From Diadophis punctatus similis (taxonomy: Eukaryota; Chordata; Lepidosauria; Squamata; Dipsadidae): 64,000 bases of DNA. Position numbers and translations under genes: made by a program. Numbering within the stretch: position 1 is the stretch's first letter; each line of letters begins with the position of its first letter. Location: positions 4,720,001-4,784,000 of the forward strand of contig JALIGW010000016.1 of NCBI GenBank assembly GCA_023053685.1, read 5' to 3'. The notes under the pieces are model-generated. The model did not search any database. It worked only from the letters and a program-made list of their open reading frames with translations, and was not told the origin of the DNA. Shown here in pieces: positions 52,996 to 64,000 of the stretch.

Positions 52996-54349
52996 TTTTC
53001 TCAGCAATGTTAAAGTAACTTACTATGCATTCTTCTTTTCTCTTTTCTTTTCTTTTCTTTTCTTTTCCCATCCTATACTAGCTTTTTACAGCACTTTACT
53101 GATAAACAACATTAACCACATAGTTCTGTACAGTTATCCATAGTAGTAGCAGTGATGGAGGAAAATCATTTTCCTAAATTATGGTGAATTTTGAAACCAA
53201 ATTTGCCTGAACTTTAGCACTTTGTATATGTGCACAGAATGAGAGGCAAAATTCTTTTTCTAGTTAGCTCAAGAACTAGGGGAGATGACTTGCCAGGTGC
53301 CTCCTGGTTATGAGGAAACGAGGGGAGGAGATTTTGCAATGAGCAAGAAGAGTTTTAGGATTTAAATACAGCGTAGAATTACCTATCAAGATGGCAGATT
53401 CCATTTCTAAACAGCTTGAAAGTAAAAACTGGAAACAGGTTCATTTTGCAAAACAGTAGCATAAATCAGAATAAGATGGAAAGCTTTTAAGAATCTTGCA
53501 ACAAATATTTGCTTAATCCTTAATCTGACTCCCCAATTGTACCTTCTTGTTTCTTTTTTTTAACCTTGCAGGTAATTTCAGATTTCATTTGTATTGATTT
53601 CAACATTATTTTTAAACTCACAGAAGAAAGGGAGAAAGACCCTATCAAGGTTGAAACCATGGTTTAAAAACCACAATGATTACATTGTTATACCATGTTA
53701 AGCTAAAACCAGATGACTTAGAGCCAATCTACAAGTACGATCAATTTTTCCTGGAATCAGCAGAAAACAGTATCCACTCAAAATTTGCTGCACCCATTGT
53801 TGATCTCAATCTTGCCTCTTCTTGGACTTCAGAAATTCCAATCCAGATTGCAATGGAAATGGCCTGTGATGGAATTAGAGACAAATCACGGCAGGATGCG
53901 AAGATGTCTGACTGCCTTCGCAGTGTTTATTGCTTTTTATACAGTTTTCCAAGCAGCCAAAGGTAGAAAAGCGCAACAGCGTTTTCATTGGTGAATCCCC
54001 CCCTCCCAATCTTTAAGAACATCCTGTTGTTACAACCTAAATGAGATGACGTACAAGCCAGAGATAATGTCTTAAATCATTCTGGCTATGTGAACTGAAT
54101 GAGCTCATGTAGGCATAGGGGCCCGTTTAGGGTAGGCACACCCTCCACCTGGCCCCCATCTCTACAGGCCTGGTGCTTGATTTGAACTGCAGTCACACCC
54201 AAGACCTAATTGGCTATTTCCCTGCAGAGAAGACAACTTTTGCTTGGTAGATTCAGTACAATATGTCCATCCATCGATGCATCTACCCATGCCTTTTGCT
54301 TTTAAGGATATCCCCTCCTTGTCCCTGTGCTTTTTCTTTGCTTTCCCAG

Positions 54350-54422
<73 letters not shown>

Positions 54423-55074
54423 GGCACCTCCTTGATGTGGTTGTGATGTGGTTGTGATGTGGTTGTGGGCTTGAATGAGGAAGATGAGAAATTTGACAGA
54501 GATTCAAACATGTTGATCAGATCTCATCAGAAGAGCCAGCCAAAGAATGTCTCTTCAATAGAAAATAGGGTGAGAGACATACTGTAAGTTATAGAAACCT
54601 ATACTGAATCAGTCATTGCCGAGGTCAACAACGACTGTACTAATTATTGGAATTCCTGGACATCTGGTGACACAGTGGGCTATAGGACTCAGGAGTGTTG
54701 CTGAGCAACCAAGGCTGGCAGCTGCAGGACTACTGAAAGAAAAGTTGCTTACCCATTACAAATGTACTAAGAATGAAAACAAAGAAATAATGATTTGCTG
54801 TTACCAATAGTAATAGGTGCCTTGAGTGCAATTCCAAAACATCTGAAGCACCACTTGAACACCATCAGCACTGACAGAATTACCATCAGTCAATTGGAAA
54901 AGGCAGATTTATTGTACTTGGAACAGCTTACATCCTGCCACGATACCTTTAATATTATTAAACCTCAACATCTGCCTATCCCAGGTCCTTAGGAAAGACT
55001 CGATGGGTAGATAAAAATGCCAAATCCAGTTAAACATCTGGCTGATAATGCAGCCAGCGATAATAATTTATTGA
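52996..55074. other. Spacer with two simple repeats; no gene
   Basis: It holds (TTTTC)n at 53039-53068 and (CAT)n at 54351-54421. The 96-residue frame at 53676-53966 and others lack motifs. No transposon ends were recognised. Confidence 0.45.
54351..54421. repeat. (CAT)n microsatellite
   Basis: 71 bp of uninterrupted trinucleotide, about 23 units. The poly-His, poly-Ile, poly-Met and poly-Asp frames across it are artefacts. Confidence 0.97.
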
Positions 55075-55350
55075 ATTTGTATGCTATCTGACTCCCAATG
55101 ACTCCCCATGACTCTGAGTGGTTTGGTTTTGGGATTAAGGCACCTGGCTACAATCGGGAGATTATGATTTCTAGTCCCATCTTAGACATGAAAGCTGGCT
55201 GGGTGATCTTGGGTTAGTCGCTCTCAGCCCAACACACTTCACAGGGATGTTGTGGTGGAGAAAACAGGATAGGAGGCAGGAATATTACGTATGTTTGCTG
55301 CCTTGATTTCACAACTTCTGTCTTATCTAAAAGCAGGATAAAAATAACAA
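55075..55350 (+). mobile_element. Sauria-like tRNA-derived SINE, degraded
   Basis: GGGATTAAGGCACCTGGCTA, ATTTCTAGTCCCATC (B-box-like), GGCTGGGTGATCTTGGGTTA, CTCAGCCCAAC and CACAGGGATGTTGTGG are the ordered body blocks of squamate SINEs of this type. Confidence 0.65.
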
Positions 55351-57508
55351 TGTAATAATATATATTTATAATTTAAATTTGGCCACCCATCTCAGGTTCA
55401 TGACTCTGGGCAGCTAACAGTGTGGAAAAAAATATATAAAAGCATTAAAAAACCCAACAACAACCCAACTCCCAAATAGTACTCAAAACAGCAGCCAGAT
55501 TACCAGTTATCAGTGACAAGTTAATATAACCAATGCATGAACTCAGCTCCACCTCAGCTCCACCTTCTGTCTGGTGACAGAACCAACTCTTTAAAGGGAA
55601 GGCCAGGCATTGCAGCCCATGAGAGTTGGGGAGAGCCATTAGATCAGAATGAAGCGCTGGCGATCATCCTCTCTGAAGGGCATAAGACAGCTTTTGTCAG
55701 AAATCAGCCATTTTGAATCAAAGCTGGAAAGGATGGGCGCATGAGACATTGCCAATGGGCTGGAGAGGGATGCGGTGAGTCAAGCAGCAAATGTGGATCT
55801 GCCCTCACAGCATGGCATATTATGCTGTCCTGATTTGTGGTGCCTGATAAGGAAATGCTTGTCCAATTGTTTTGGCTTTACTATTCTCCCTCTTCCACCA
55901 TCCACAAACATCTGGGAGAAAAAAGCCCGCCAATTTCGGTACTGCAAGGCTCTGCCCATCATCTCTAGTGCCTTCCTGTGCTGCTTCTCTCTCCCACATG
56001 CCATTCTGCAGTAATACAAGCTGAATATAATTGCAATAACCAAAACAGACTGGAGTCATGAAGCCACTGAGTCACAAGCAATATTTTACTTAGAAATTTT
56101 CTAAATTTTCCCATTCCCCCTCCCCCTTAGACCACAAATGCCAACATGCACCTTTTTTCATGTTCTGTTTTGGAGCAACAGAGGAGCGGTCATTTTTACC
56201 CTTTAATGCTATACTGTTCTAGCCTATTCTTCTTTTCACTGTTACATCATTTCATTCTTACATCAACGTTTATTGATCTATTATGAAATTTATTCGCTGC
56301 ACATCTCGTACCTAAACATAAAAATGTGTGTTTTTCATGTTTCGTGTCTGTACCTTTTATTCTATGGCCAGCTCTTTGTGGAAAAACCCATCAGTGAATA
56401 TTTACCTCAGCCAAGACTCATCCCGCTCCAGGTCAACTGATTTTGCCTCCAGTGTAATGGGTGGCGAAGCATAATAGATTGGTGCACACCTTGCAGCTGT
56501 TGTCGAATGCTGTCAGCTTTGTGGGAACACACTCCTGCAACACTTGCATAGCTAAGAGAACTTAACCCTGTTTCACTTACAGATTAAAATAAAACATGTC
56601 ATGGGAACATGGCAGAAGCAAAAACGCTTTCAGGGCATGCTTATGTCATGGTTAAGACAGAAGATCTTAAGGGTTAGGCAAGGATTTGTCTGCTTTGGCT
56701 ACTCTTTCCATAAACCCCCGCGTGCATAAAAAAATAAAGAGCAGAAAGGAAGGATCTGTCAGAACATTTCTTTGTAACTGTTATGTTCTCCCCAGCAGAT
56801 GGTAATTTCCTGCCTTTTATTGGACACAATGTGATCTGTACCAAATTCCTACTTTGCACCATACAAACATCATCTGCGAAGGCTCTAACTATATATAGCT
56901 GAATTTTGATCTTCTTGCCTTAAAATTAATCTGGAATGGAGATGATATTTCAAAGGAATGATTGAGAAATAAACTTCAGCAACTATAAGCTAAAATATCT
57001 AATTGACTGCAAATAAACATAACTGATGGACCTATTCATCAATCTCTCAGTAGCTGTTTATTTTAGTCAACTAAATGAAAAATTAGTATTGGATACCATT
57101 TATTACGATGCTGGCCTTTGCAATTTATCCCTAAATTAGACAGCTGACACTGCACAGCAAAATATAGTATTTCATTCCTTATATAAAGAAAGGGAACTGT
57201 ATGCTCCTTTCCCTTTCCCCCATTTTTCATTTTTATTAGCAGGGGGAAATGTTGCATTAAAAACATGTCTTCAATTTCCAGATGTTCAATTAAAGAGGAA
57301 TGGAATGTAATTTCACATGCCCAATAAACATTTTGTTTATGTACCACCTTTCAATGTTAGCTGCGCCTGAGACCTCAAGGTAACTTTCAAAACAAAACAA
57401 AACCCAAGAGCAGTCCGAAATGCTACGATTAAACCACAGCAGAATAGAACCATCCAAAATACATGCCTCAACAAAATGGTGTCTTGATGGGTGAAAAACT
57501 CTTTAGAC
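55351..57508. other. 2.1-kb stretch, no gene
   Basis: A possible SINE tail (ATGTACCACCTTTCAATG) lies near 57337. The remainder has no recognised repeats. Confidence 0.45.
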
Positions 57509-57609
57509 CAGGGGTGTCAAACTCAATTTCATTGAGGGCCACATCAGCCTCGGAAGGCTGTGGTGGCCATGGGCATGGTGGGCGTAGCCAGCTTGATGTC
57601 ACTTAGTTT
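57509..57609. mobile_element. hAT MITE, family B, left fragment
   Basis: CAGGGGTGTCAAACTCAATT and TTCATTGAGGGCC, then GGGCGTAGCCAGCTTGATGT. The right end is missing. Confidence 0.65.
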
Positions 57610-58631
57610 TGGATGCTATTTGGAACCCTGACACCAACATCTGTGGAAATTGTTTTCCAAGACAAGATGGCAACTGTCATCCACAATGGCCTTTAAAAAG
57701 AATATAAAAACACCTCCCTTTCAACTAGTCTAAAGTATTTCACTGTTCATTTTAAAACGTTTAACCTCATTGCGAAAATAATTATTCGTTTTTAACATAA
57801 ATGTCCATATTTTATCTATTATTTAACATTACATTAAATTATTTTAATTAAATAAAACTTATGTTTATGTATTTTATACATTTTGTTTATCTTACGTGTC
57901 TCAAATATTCAGTGTTTGTCATTTTTATGTAGTACCAGAGGGACTTTAGTGAGGGAGAGTGTAAAACTCCAACAAAAAGGAAGATAGGTAGACAGGTTGA
58001 CTCAATGGATTGCAGGGGACTGCATTTCAGTTCCCAGAATTCCCTGCCTGCGTGGCCATTGCTGAGAATTCTGGGAGGGATGTATAAACTTGGAAGGCAT
58101 CAAGACTGGCAAAACTGATATTCAAGTCTATTTTACATTTTTATTAGAATAGTCATTGTTTAGGATCCAACCCATCATCCCTCCCTCCCTCCCTCCCTCC
58201 CTCCCTCCCTCCCTCCATCCATCCATCCATCTATCTAATCTTTGTAGTCAAGATACGTTTATTGACTTATACTTCCAATTTAGTAATTCTAGTGATTATC
58301 AATGCTGTATGTATGTAAGTGTGTGTCCATTTCCTCCTAATTATGTATGCTCAAATAATTCAGTTCCAGATGGTGTTCTAGGCAGCATCTCAGCAAGGAT
58401 GAGGTAGGAAAGAAGAAACAAATGCTAATGAGTTAGTAACACATGGTAAGTTGGCAAATTACTGTACTCTAGATTCCTAACATTGTGGTTTGGAACAAAG
58501 ACAGCTTTGTAAACAAATAGGGCATTACAATTGTATGTGCACATAATGCCCAAACCCACAATGAAAATGCAATTTTCAACCACTGTCATGAAATATGGGG
58601 ATAGCCACTAGATTAAATGGCTTCAAAATGG
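57610..58631. other. Spacer with (CCCT)n; no gene
   Basis: (CCCT)n at 58181-58214. A weak hairpin remnant (CAGTTCCCAGAATTCC / GAGAATTCTGGGAGG) lies at 58028-58079. Confidence 0.5.
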
Positions 58632-58639
58632 GGTTAGAC

Positions 58640-58902
58640 CAGAGGTGAAATTCAGCAGGTTCTGACAGGTTCTGGAGAACCGGTAGCAGAAATTTTGAGT
58701 AGTTTGGAGAACCAGCAAATACCACCTCTGGCTGGTCCCAGAGTGGGGAGGGAATGGAGATTTTGCAATATCCTTCTCCCAGGAGTGGGGAGGGAATGGA
58801 GATTTTGCAGTATCCTTCCCCTGCCACGTCCACCAAGCCACACCACACCCACCAAGCCACGCCCACAGAACCGGTAGTAAAAAAAATTGGATTTCACCAC
58901 TG
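58640..58902. mobile_element. hAT MITE, family D
   Basis: CAGAGGTGAAATTCAGCAGG to TTGGATTTCACCACTG. Exact duplication GGTTAGAC (58632-58639 and 58903-58910). This is the clearest copy of family D. Confidence 0.93.
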
Positions 58903-59034
58903 GGTTAGACCAATTCAAAGAAGAAAATGGATACTTGTTATAATAATTATTGTATATGCCTATGAAAATCTAATGTTGAAAACCAAAAAATGGAAGCAGT
59001 TTCTGTTATCCAGTAGAACAGAATATATCTAGAT

Positions 59035-59195
59035 TAGGGTTGAAGTTGGAGTCCTTGGTGTTCTCTGAGCTTGTGTGTTTGCTTGAAAATGTTTCATTAC
59101 CTGACTAGGTAACATCATCAGTGCTAGTAAATTTGGAATTTGCAACTCACTAAGCACTGACTAAAACAACCAAGCTCAGAGAGCACCAAGAAGTC
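59035..59195. mobile_element. Penelope-like tails, head-to-head
   Basis: Left arm (minus): AGCTCAGAGAACACCAAGG-type tail and GTAATGAAACATTTTC. Right arm: CCAAGCTCAGAGAGCACCAAG. Same family and arrangement as 38879-39037. The core at 59091-59121 (minus) reads CTGATGA, stem GTTACCT/AGGTAAT, then GAAAC. Confidence 0.55.
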
Positions 59196-59929
59196 TACAA
59201 TTTTGTGTATATTTAATCTCAAAAGTCAATTGCACTAGGAGAAATAGGATGGGAAATTAGACCAGCCTTAACCAGCCTTTACCTTTACCAACACGGCCAA
59301 AGACCCCTGTGTTGTTGTTGTTGGTTTCAAATAAGGTACTGTGTATTTAATAAAAGTGATGGTTGTAAAATGGATTTAATATTTCCCAGCTTACCCCCCC
59401 AAAGGACTGCTTAGAAATGAAATTCAAGCAAAGTCAGTAGAGTATTATAATTTCAGATTTACTGAGCAGACAATGAATAAATATGTTTCAATTCCCCCTT
59501 GGCCACTAAGTTCAGGGGAGTTGGTGGAGCTCCAAGGTCAATTTCTGTTAACGGGGGGCATTCCCCCATATTAGAGGTGATGGATCTTGTTCCCTTTGAA
59601 GTCATTCTCATTAGAAAATAAAACCGAGATTCAAATCTAATTAACAAAATATTTATTTCAGTAGAAAAGTAATAAAAAATATCCTTAATAAACTACATCT
59701 TATCGGCTAATAAAAGTCACGTCTGCCTTCAGCAGAAATGGAGGAAGAGAAGGAAGGAGTTGACTCCTGGAATGCACGCATGCGTAGTAAAATATATCAC
59801 ATGTCTGCTTGATCATAAATACAAGAAACCTTAGGAAATATAGAGTTGCACAAACTGGCAATATTCACATCGTGACAGTTTCTACCTCACAACATATCAG
59901 AGAGCCAATGCAGTGTCACGATTGATATA
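59196..59929. other. No gene seen
   Basis: No recognised element; a short (GTT)n run at 59312-59324. Confidence 0.5.
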
Positions 59930-60126
59930 GACACATGGAAATCCAGGTTCAAATTCACCCCAGCCAGTCAAATTCCTTCAGTAATGTTGGATCAATTGTT
60001 ATCCCTCAGCCCAACCCACCACACAAGATTATTGCTCAGGAAACAAATTGGAGGCGTGCTATAAACAACATCTTGAATTCCTGGAGAAAATCAGGATATA
60101 ATGATAATAAATAATTAATAAATATA
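59930..60126 (+). mobile_element. Sauria-like SINE, strongly degraded
   Basis: CCAGGTTCAAATTCACCCC (B-box-like) and CCCTCAGCCCAACCCACCAC, then an ATAATGATAATAAATAAT tail. Confidence 0.4.
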
Positions 60127-60451
60127 ATTAATAATTGATTAATCTCCCTTACAAAATGATTGCAAGGGTAAAATGAGAGTGTATCTGTAGAGACTGCCAT
60201 AAGCTACTGGTAGGAAAGACAAGATAGAAGACATAATACGCAAATTCTTACTAGAATTTTTATGCTCCATGGCAAACAAATGGCCAGGGTTCCTTGAAGG
60301 AAGCCACTGCTGTGAGCTGGAAGTCATTCAGGTTTATGAACCATAAATCTTTTAATGCATCATAGATAAAAAGGACACCAATATGAATGCAAAATTATAT
60401 CTAGAGTGGCAAATGTAAAAATGACTATAATTGCTTAAACAGCAACAGGAC
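60127..60451. other. No gene seen
   Basis: AT-rich, no recognised element. Confidence 0.5.
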
Positions 60452-60583
60452 CAGTGGTAGGTTGTAAATAATTTTGCCACCGATTTGTGACCGCGCTCAC
60501 GCTGCAATTCTGTGCATGCGCAGAAGCGTCCCGAGAGGGTGGGCGGAGCCCAGAGGTGGGTTGCTCCCGGTTCGGACCAGTTC
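60452..60583. mobile_element. Family C MITE remnants
   Basis: CAGTGGTAGGTTG, CTGTGCATGCGCAGAAGCGTC and then a second left end CAGAGGTGGGTTGCTCCCGG. The latter is cut off after about 33 bp where the LINE tail begins. Confidence 0.55.
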
Positions 60584-60850
60584 TTTAGCAACAGAGTGGT
60601 AAATGCCTGGAACTCACTACCTGACTCTGTGGTTTTGTCACCAAACCCCCAAAACTTTACCCTAAGACTGTCCACTGTTGACCTCACCCGATTCCTAAGA
60701 GGTCAGTAAGGGGCGTGCATAAGTGCACCAGCGTGCCTACCGTCCCTGTCCTAATGTTCCCTCTTATCAGTACCCGTCTTATGTATATAAACAATGTTAT
60801 ATCTATGTATATTACCAACACGTACTTGACAAAAATATTTTTTTTAAAAA
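60584..60850 (+). mobile_element. LINE 3' end, severely 5'-truncated
   Basis: The frame NRVVNAWNSLPDSVVLSPNP to the stop at about 60709, then the same 3' untranslated region as 15769-15890. About 267 bp, close to the main LINE in sequence. The tail here is T-rich rather than (AAAT)n. Confidence 0.85.
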
Positions 60851-62209
60851 AGAGGGGGGAAAACAGGAGACTAACAAATTAGTCTAGATTGAAGAATTTC
60901 TAGAAGACTCCATCAAATGCCACAAATGAGTCAAGGTGATTGTACAAGAAAGGACTCAAAGCACTTGAGCATGCAAAAATATTCCTAGCCAAAGCTCTTT
61001 CTGGGAAAATAATTCAGCCTGCAATAGATTTCAGTGGCTAAGTTTATATTAAACGCAGACTGTTTATCATCCCAATAGCCCTTGGGATATTGACATTTGG
61101 TGAGTTATGTTGATGAAGCAAGGCGCTTCGGATATCCCAGCAAATTATGTATGGCCGAGCCACATAATTAATTGTCATACACAGGGCAGAAGACCACTAT
61201 TGGCTCTTTAAATCTAAATTTAAAACCATAATAGGGCAAGAATATTAAGTGCTAGCTCATAATCATAGCTGGGAGAGGGTTATGGTAAAAAAAAAGTGTG
61301 TACTTTGGAAGCCTACTGCTGAGATTCGGATCAATTTAAATTGTGCTGTAGCTCTGAAAAAAGTGATTTGGTTCTTATTACAGCATTGTAATAAGAATCT
61401 CTGAAAATATATGGCATGCTATTGCATATTATTTCAACACTGCCTATTGAGGAATGCAGCCTCTTGATAAAGCTACAGAAAGAGAGTTACACTTCTATAG
61501 CCAATATTGATTCATTTCTAGTCAGATTCTTCAGTTCTGTGTATAAATATTATACAGTTCACTCTCTTGTCCCTTTATTGTTATTTGGAGATTTTCTTAA
61601 TTAAAAAGAAACTGAAATTTTGCATGTTACAAATCAAAAACATCAGCTTCTGCTGTCGACTTTATTTACAAGAGGGCTACTCCCTCTCCACCAGGGGAAT
61701 CTGTCAGGGGAAGGGAGTGGATGTCAAAAAAATTGGTAGCCACAATCATACAATCAAAGTTCACATTTCTTTTAGATTGCCACATGCAGTCTGCATGTTA
61801 AACCAGGGCAGGCTTCAATTGCGCAATTATCACTGCCATCCTGATTTTTTTTCACACTTCTCTGTGAATATATCTGTTTCCTGATAAGTGGGAGGCAGCA
61901 GATAGTGTATATTTGCACTCTTGTACATTTTGGGGGTTTGTGCTCGTCTGTCTAGAAGAGAGAGAAAAGACAGGTGGTTGGTGAAAGGGAATGCACAGAG
62001 GAGCAATGAGGTGGCAAAGGTTTGCTTTCTTGTACCTGAGTGTTTTGTGACTGTCCATGCTCACTGTGGCAGCTGTTTTGTAGCTGTTTTGTAGTAGGGA
62101 AGGGAAGGAGAAGGATTCCAAAAGCAACAACTTGGAAAGCATGCTCGAAATGCCAAATACATTCACCAATCAAATACTGTATAGCTGAAGATGACTTAAT
62201 TTCTACATG
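60851..62209. other. Transposon-poor AT-rich stretch; no gene
   Basis: No element ends were seen. 61020-61290 is CpG-poor and rich in homeodomain-like TAATTA words, a weak hint of conserved noncoding DNA. Confidence 0.4.
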
Positions 62210-62217
62210 ACATAGAA

Positions 62218-62573
62218 CAGTGATGCCGAACCTATGACACGCAGAGCCATATCTGAGGGCACGTGAGGCATTGCCCTATGTCAGCTCCAGCGCGCATGCG
62301 CGTGCTGGCCAGCTGATTTTCAGCCTTCTTTTCGGCCGTTTTCGCTCTCCCCAAGCTTCAGGAAAGCCTGGGGACAGCAAAAAAGGGCCCAACGGGCCTA
62401 CCAGAAGTCCGGAGGCTTCAGGCAGGCTTGTGCACATGCGCGGGGGCAGCGTGGGGGTTGTGCGCATGCACGGGGAGAGGGCATTGCATTATGGGTGTGG
62501 GCATGCGCGTGCACGCTATCGCGCTTGCGCGCACCCTTTTGGCACCCGAGCCAAAAAAGGTTCACCATCACTG
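62218..62573. mobile_element. hAT MITE, family A, shorter variant
   Basis: CAGTGATGCCGAACC and GGTTCACCATCACTG ends. Exact duplication ACATAGAA (62210-62217 and 62574-62581). Confidence 0.92.
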
Positions 62574-62581
62574 ACATAGAA

Positions 62582-63500
62582 TATGGAGTTAAGACAAATG
62601 GACAGTGCAATCCTGTTGCAATTTTGGACTGCCCCAACAATTTTTAATCCTTACCAACTGCAGAATGAGAGGCCTGAGAATGTTTTTAGGCTTTCATCCC
62701 ATCCTTGCCAGACCTTCCTTCCTTCCTTCCCTCCCTCCCTCCACTGATCTAAGTCTTTTACCTATTTGAAGGCTAGGCAGTAAGCAATAAAAGGTTAGAA
62801 ATGTAGTATGACAAAAAACAGAGAGCTTTGGTGGCTTGATATGTAGAGAATGGAACTGTTGTTTAGTAGTTTTGCCGCAGTGTTTTCAAATGGGGCAAAA
62901 TTTTATTGGTGGGAGAGGAATTTTATTCCTTTGTATGGGGTGGGGTAGTTAATCATGTGAAGCCTACTTAATGTCTTACTCAATAATTTTGATTGTGTTT
63001 CTTATCTGATACGATAAAAACTTTATCAGGGCAGGCAAGCCATCAAAACCCTGTAGCCAGGTCAGAGGCTTTAGGCGCTGCAATTCTTAGTCCAGCAATT
63101 CTTAGTCCTGCTCAGTCACTTCCTGCTTCATTCTAATCAAGGTTCAGGTGCCAGGTCTTCTGTTTGCCAAGTCAGGAAGAGCTGCCCTTCAAAAGTGAAG
63201 CCGTGGAGGAGACAGACCAAGAAAGTTCAGCTTTCTCCCCCACCCTCTCTGTCAGCATAAATATATAAACACACTAATAAAACTGATATATTAAGCAATT
63301 AGAAATATCTTGTTTAATGTGGAGCTATAATTTAAATTTGCAAGGGCAAAATGTAATGAATAAGAATGACAGTCAAGTGCATACTGTACTTCATGAAAGT
63401 GTTTGACAATGATACACTAGGGTAGGGTTTCTCAGACTGGACGTCATGGCTTCTGTGGTGGAGGGCTTCCCCTGCAAATTAAAATGGGATCACAAAAATG
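62582..63500. other. No gene seen
   Basis: (TTCC)n/(CCCT)n at 62717-62742; otherwise nothing recognised. Confidence 0.5.
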
Positions 63501-63807
63501 TTTTGAAATGTTTATGACTATTGCAACATCCCCATGGTCATGTGATTTACATCGGGATGTAACATTGGCAATTGACTCACATTTATGACGGTTGCAGTGT
63601 CCTGGGGTCATGTGATCCCCTTTTGCAACCTTCTAACAAAGTCAATGGGGAAATCAGATTCACTTAACAACCATGTTACTAATATAACAACTGCAGTGAT
63701 TCACTTAACAAATGTGGCAAGTCGTAAAATGGGGCAAAACTCAACAAATTTCTCGCTTAGCAACATAATTTTGGGCTCAATTGTGGTCATAAGTTGAGGA
63801 CTACCTG
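63500..63807. mobile_element. Tigger-like MITE, left-truncated
   Basis: CATCCCCATGGTCATGTGAT, CAATTGACTCACATTTATGA and the right end AAGTTGAGGACTACCTG then TA match 123-504 closely. The left terminus is missing. Confidence 0.8.
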
Positions 63808-64000
63808 TACAGACTTACATAGGCAAAGTGGAAAAGAAAGCCCAGACAGTTTTGAGAGATGGACAAACTCACAGTCTTGTCATCTATTAAAACTAGTCAC
63901 CAATCAAGCACTGTTATCAGTAACATCTGCAGGAAGTATCAGACAAGGCTTTGCTGACATGTCGTATTAATTTTTCTCCAAAATGATTGAATAAGTATTA
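63808..64000. other. Window end, nothing recognised
   Basis: No element or coding signal. Confidence 0.5.

Noticed and set aside
53676..53966. 96-residue plus-strand gene
   Set aside because: No motif was recognised, no splice or promoter context; kept only as an open frame.
54244..54511. Reading frames with poly-His, poly-Ile, poly-Met and poly-Asp
   Set aside because: They arise from the (CAT)n microsatellite read in different frames and strands, with no flanking domain.

Overview
The window is vertebrate genomic DNA, most likely from a squamate reptile and plausibly a snake. The evidence is the repeat content: CR1-type LINEs, several tRNA-derived SINE families ending in (AAAT)n-like or (GAT)n tails, Penelope-like retroelements, a SPIN-type hAT transposon, a Ty1/copia provirus, many hAT and Tigger-like miniature elements, and long microsatellites ((TA)n, (GGAA)n, (CA)n, (CAT)n). 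I see no convincing host exon, rRNA, functional tRNA gene, CRISPR array or bacterial operon. The window reads as intergenic or intronic DNA shaped by repeated, often nested, transposon insertion.

The one complete protein gene is at 25245-29231: a 1328-residue copia Gag-Pol inside a provirus (24863-29480). Its two 266-bp LTRs look identical by eye, it has a 5-bp target duplication (CAGTT), a purine tract, and a primer site matching the anticodon arm of initiator tRNA-Met, the half-tRNA priming known for Drosophila copia. Other coding remnants are a CR1 reverse transcriptase tail (minus, 11373-12008; plus, 12009-12530), a nearly intact second LINE reverse transcriptase (14205-15768), a Penelope GIY-YIG endonuclease remnant (about 5750-6097) and a BED zinc finger from a hAT transposase (22783-23058).

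Layout. 1-2.9 kb: SPIN end, Tigger-like MITE, two hAT MITEs, a solo LTR and a hairpin MITE. 3.1-6.3 kb: two Penelope copies, a long (TA)n tract, a solo LTR, and a three-layer nest (Tigger-like > Penelope > hAT). 7.2-12.9 kb: palindromic and nested hAT elements, SPIN inside an older hAT, two opposed CR1s. 13.9-19.8 kb: LINE split by a hAT MITE, then SINEs and MITEs. 22.1-23.3 kb: SINE carrying the BED-finger hAT. 24.9-29.5 kb: copia. 30.9-48.1 kb: scattered hAT elements, solo LTRs, SINEs, minisatellites. 48.7-50.9 kb: a nest at least five layers deep. 51-64 kb: SINEs, a Tigger-like element with internal repeats, Penelope and LINE tails, MITEs.

Flanking duplications make it possible to define exact element ends for more than 30 insertions and to order many in time. 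Most hAT families here duplicated an 8-bp site with TA at its centre (nnnTAnnn, the Buster-type preference), while one abundant family (ends like GTGGGTTCC) never did, which suggests two transposase sources. All boundaries were read by eye; none was checked by alignment.
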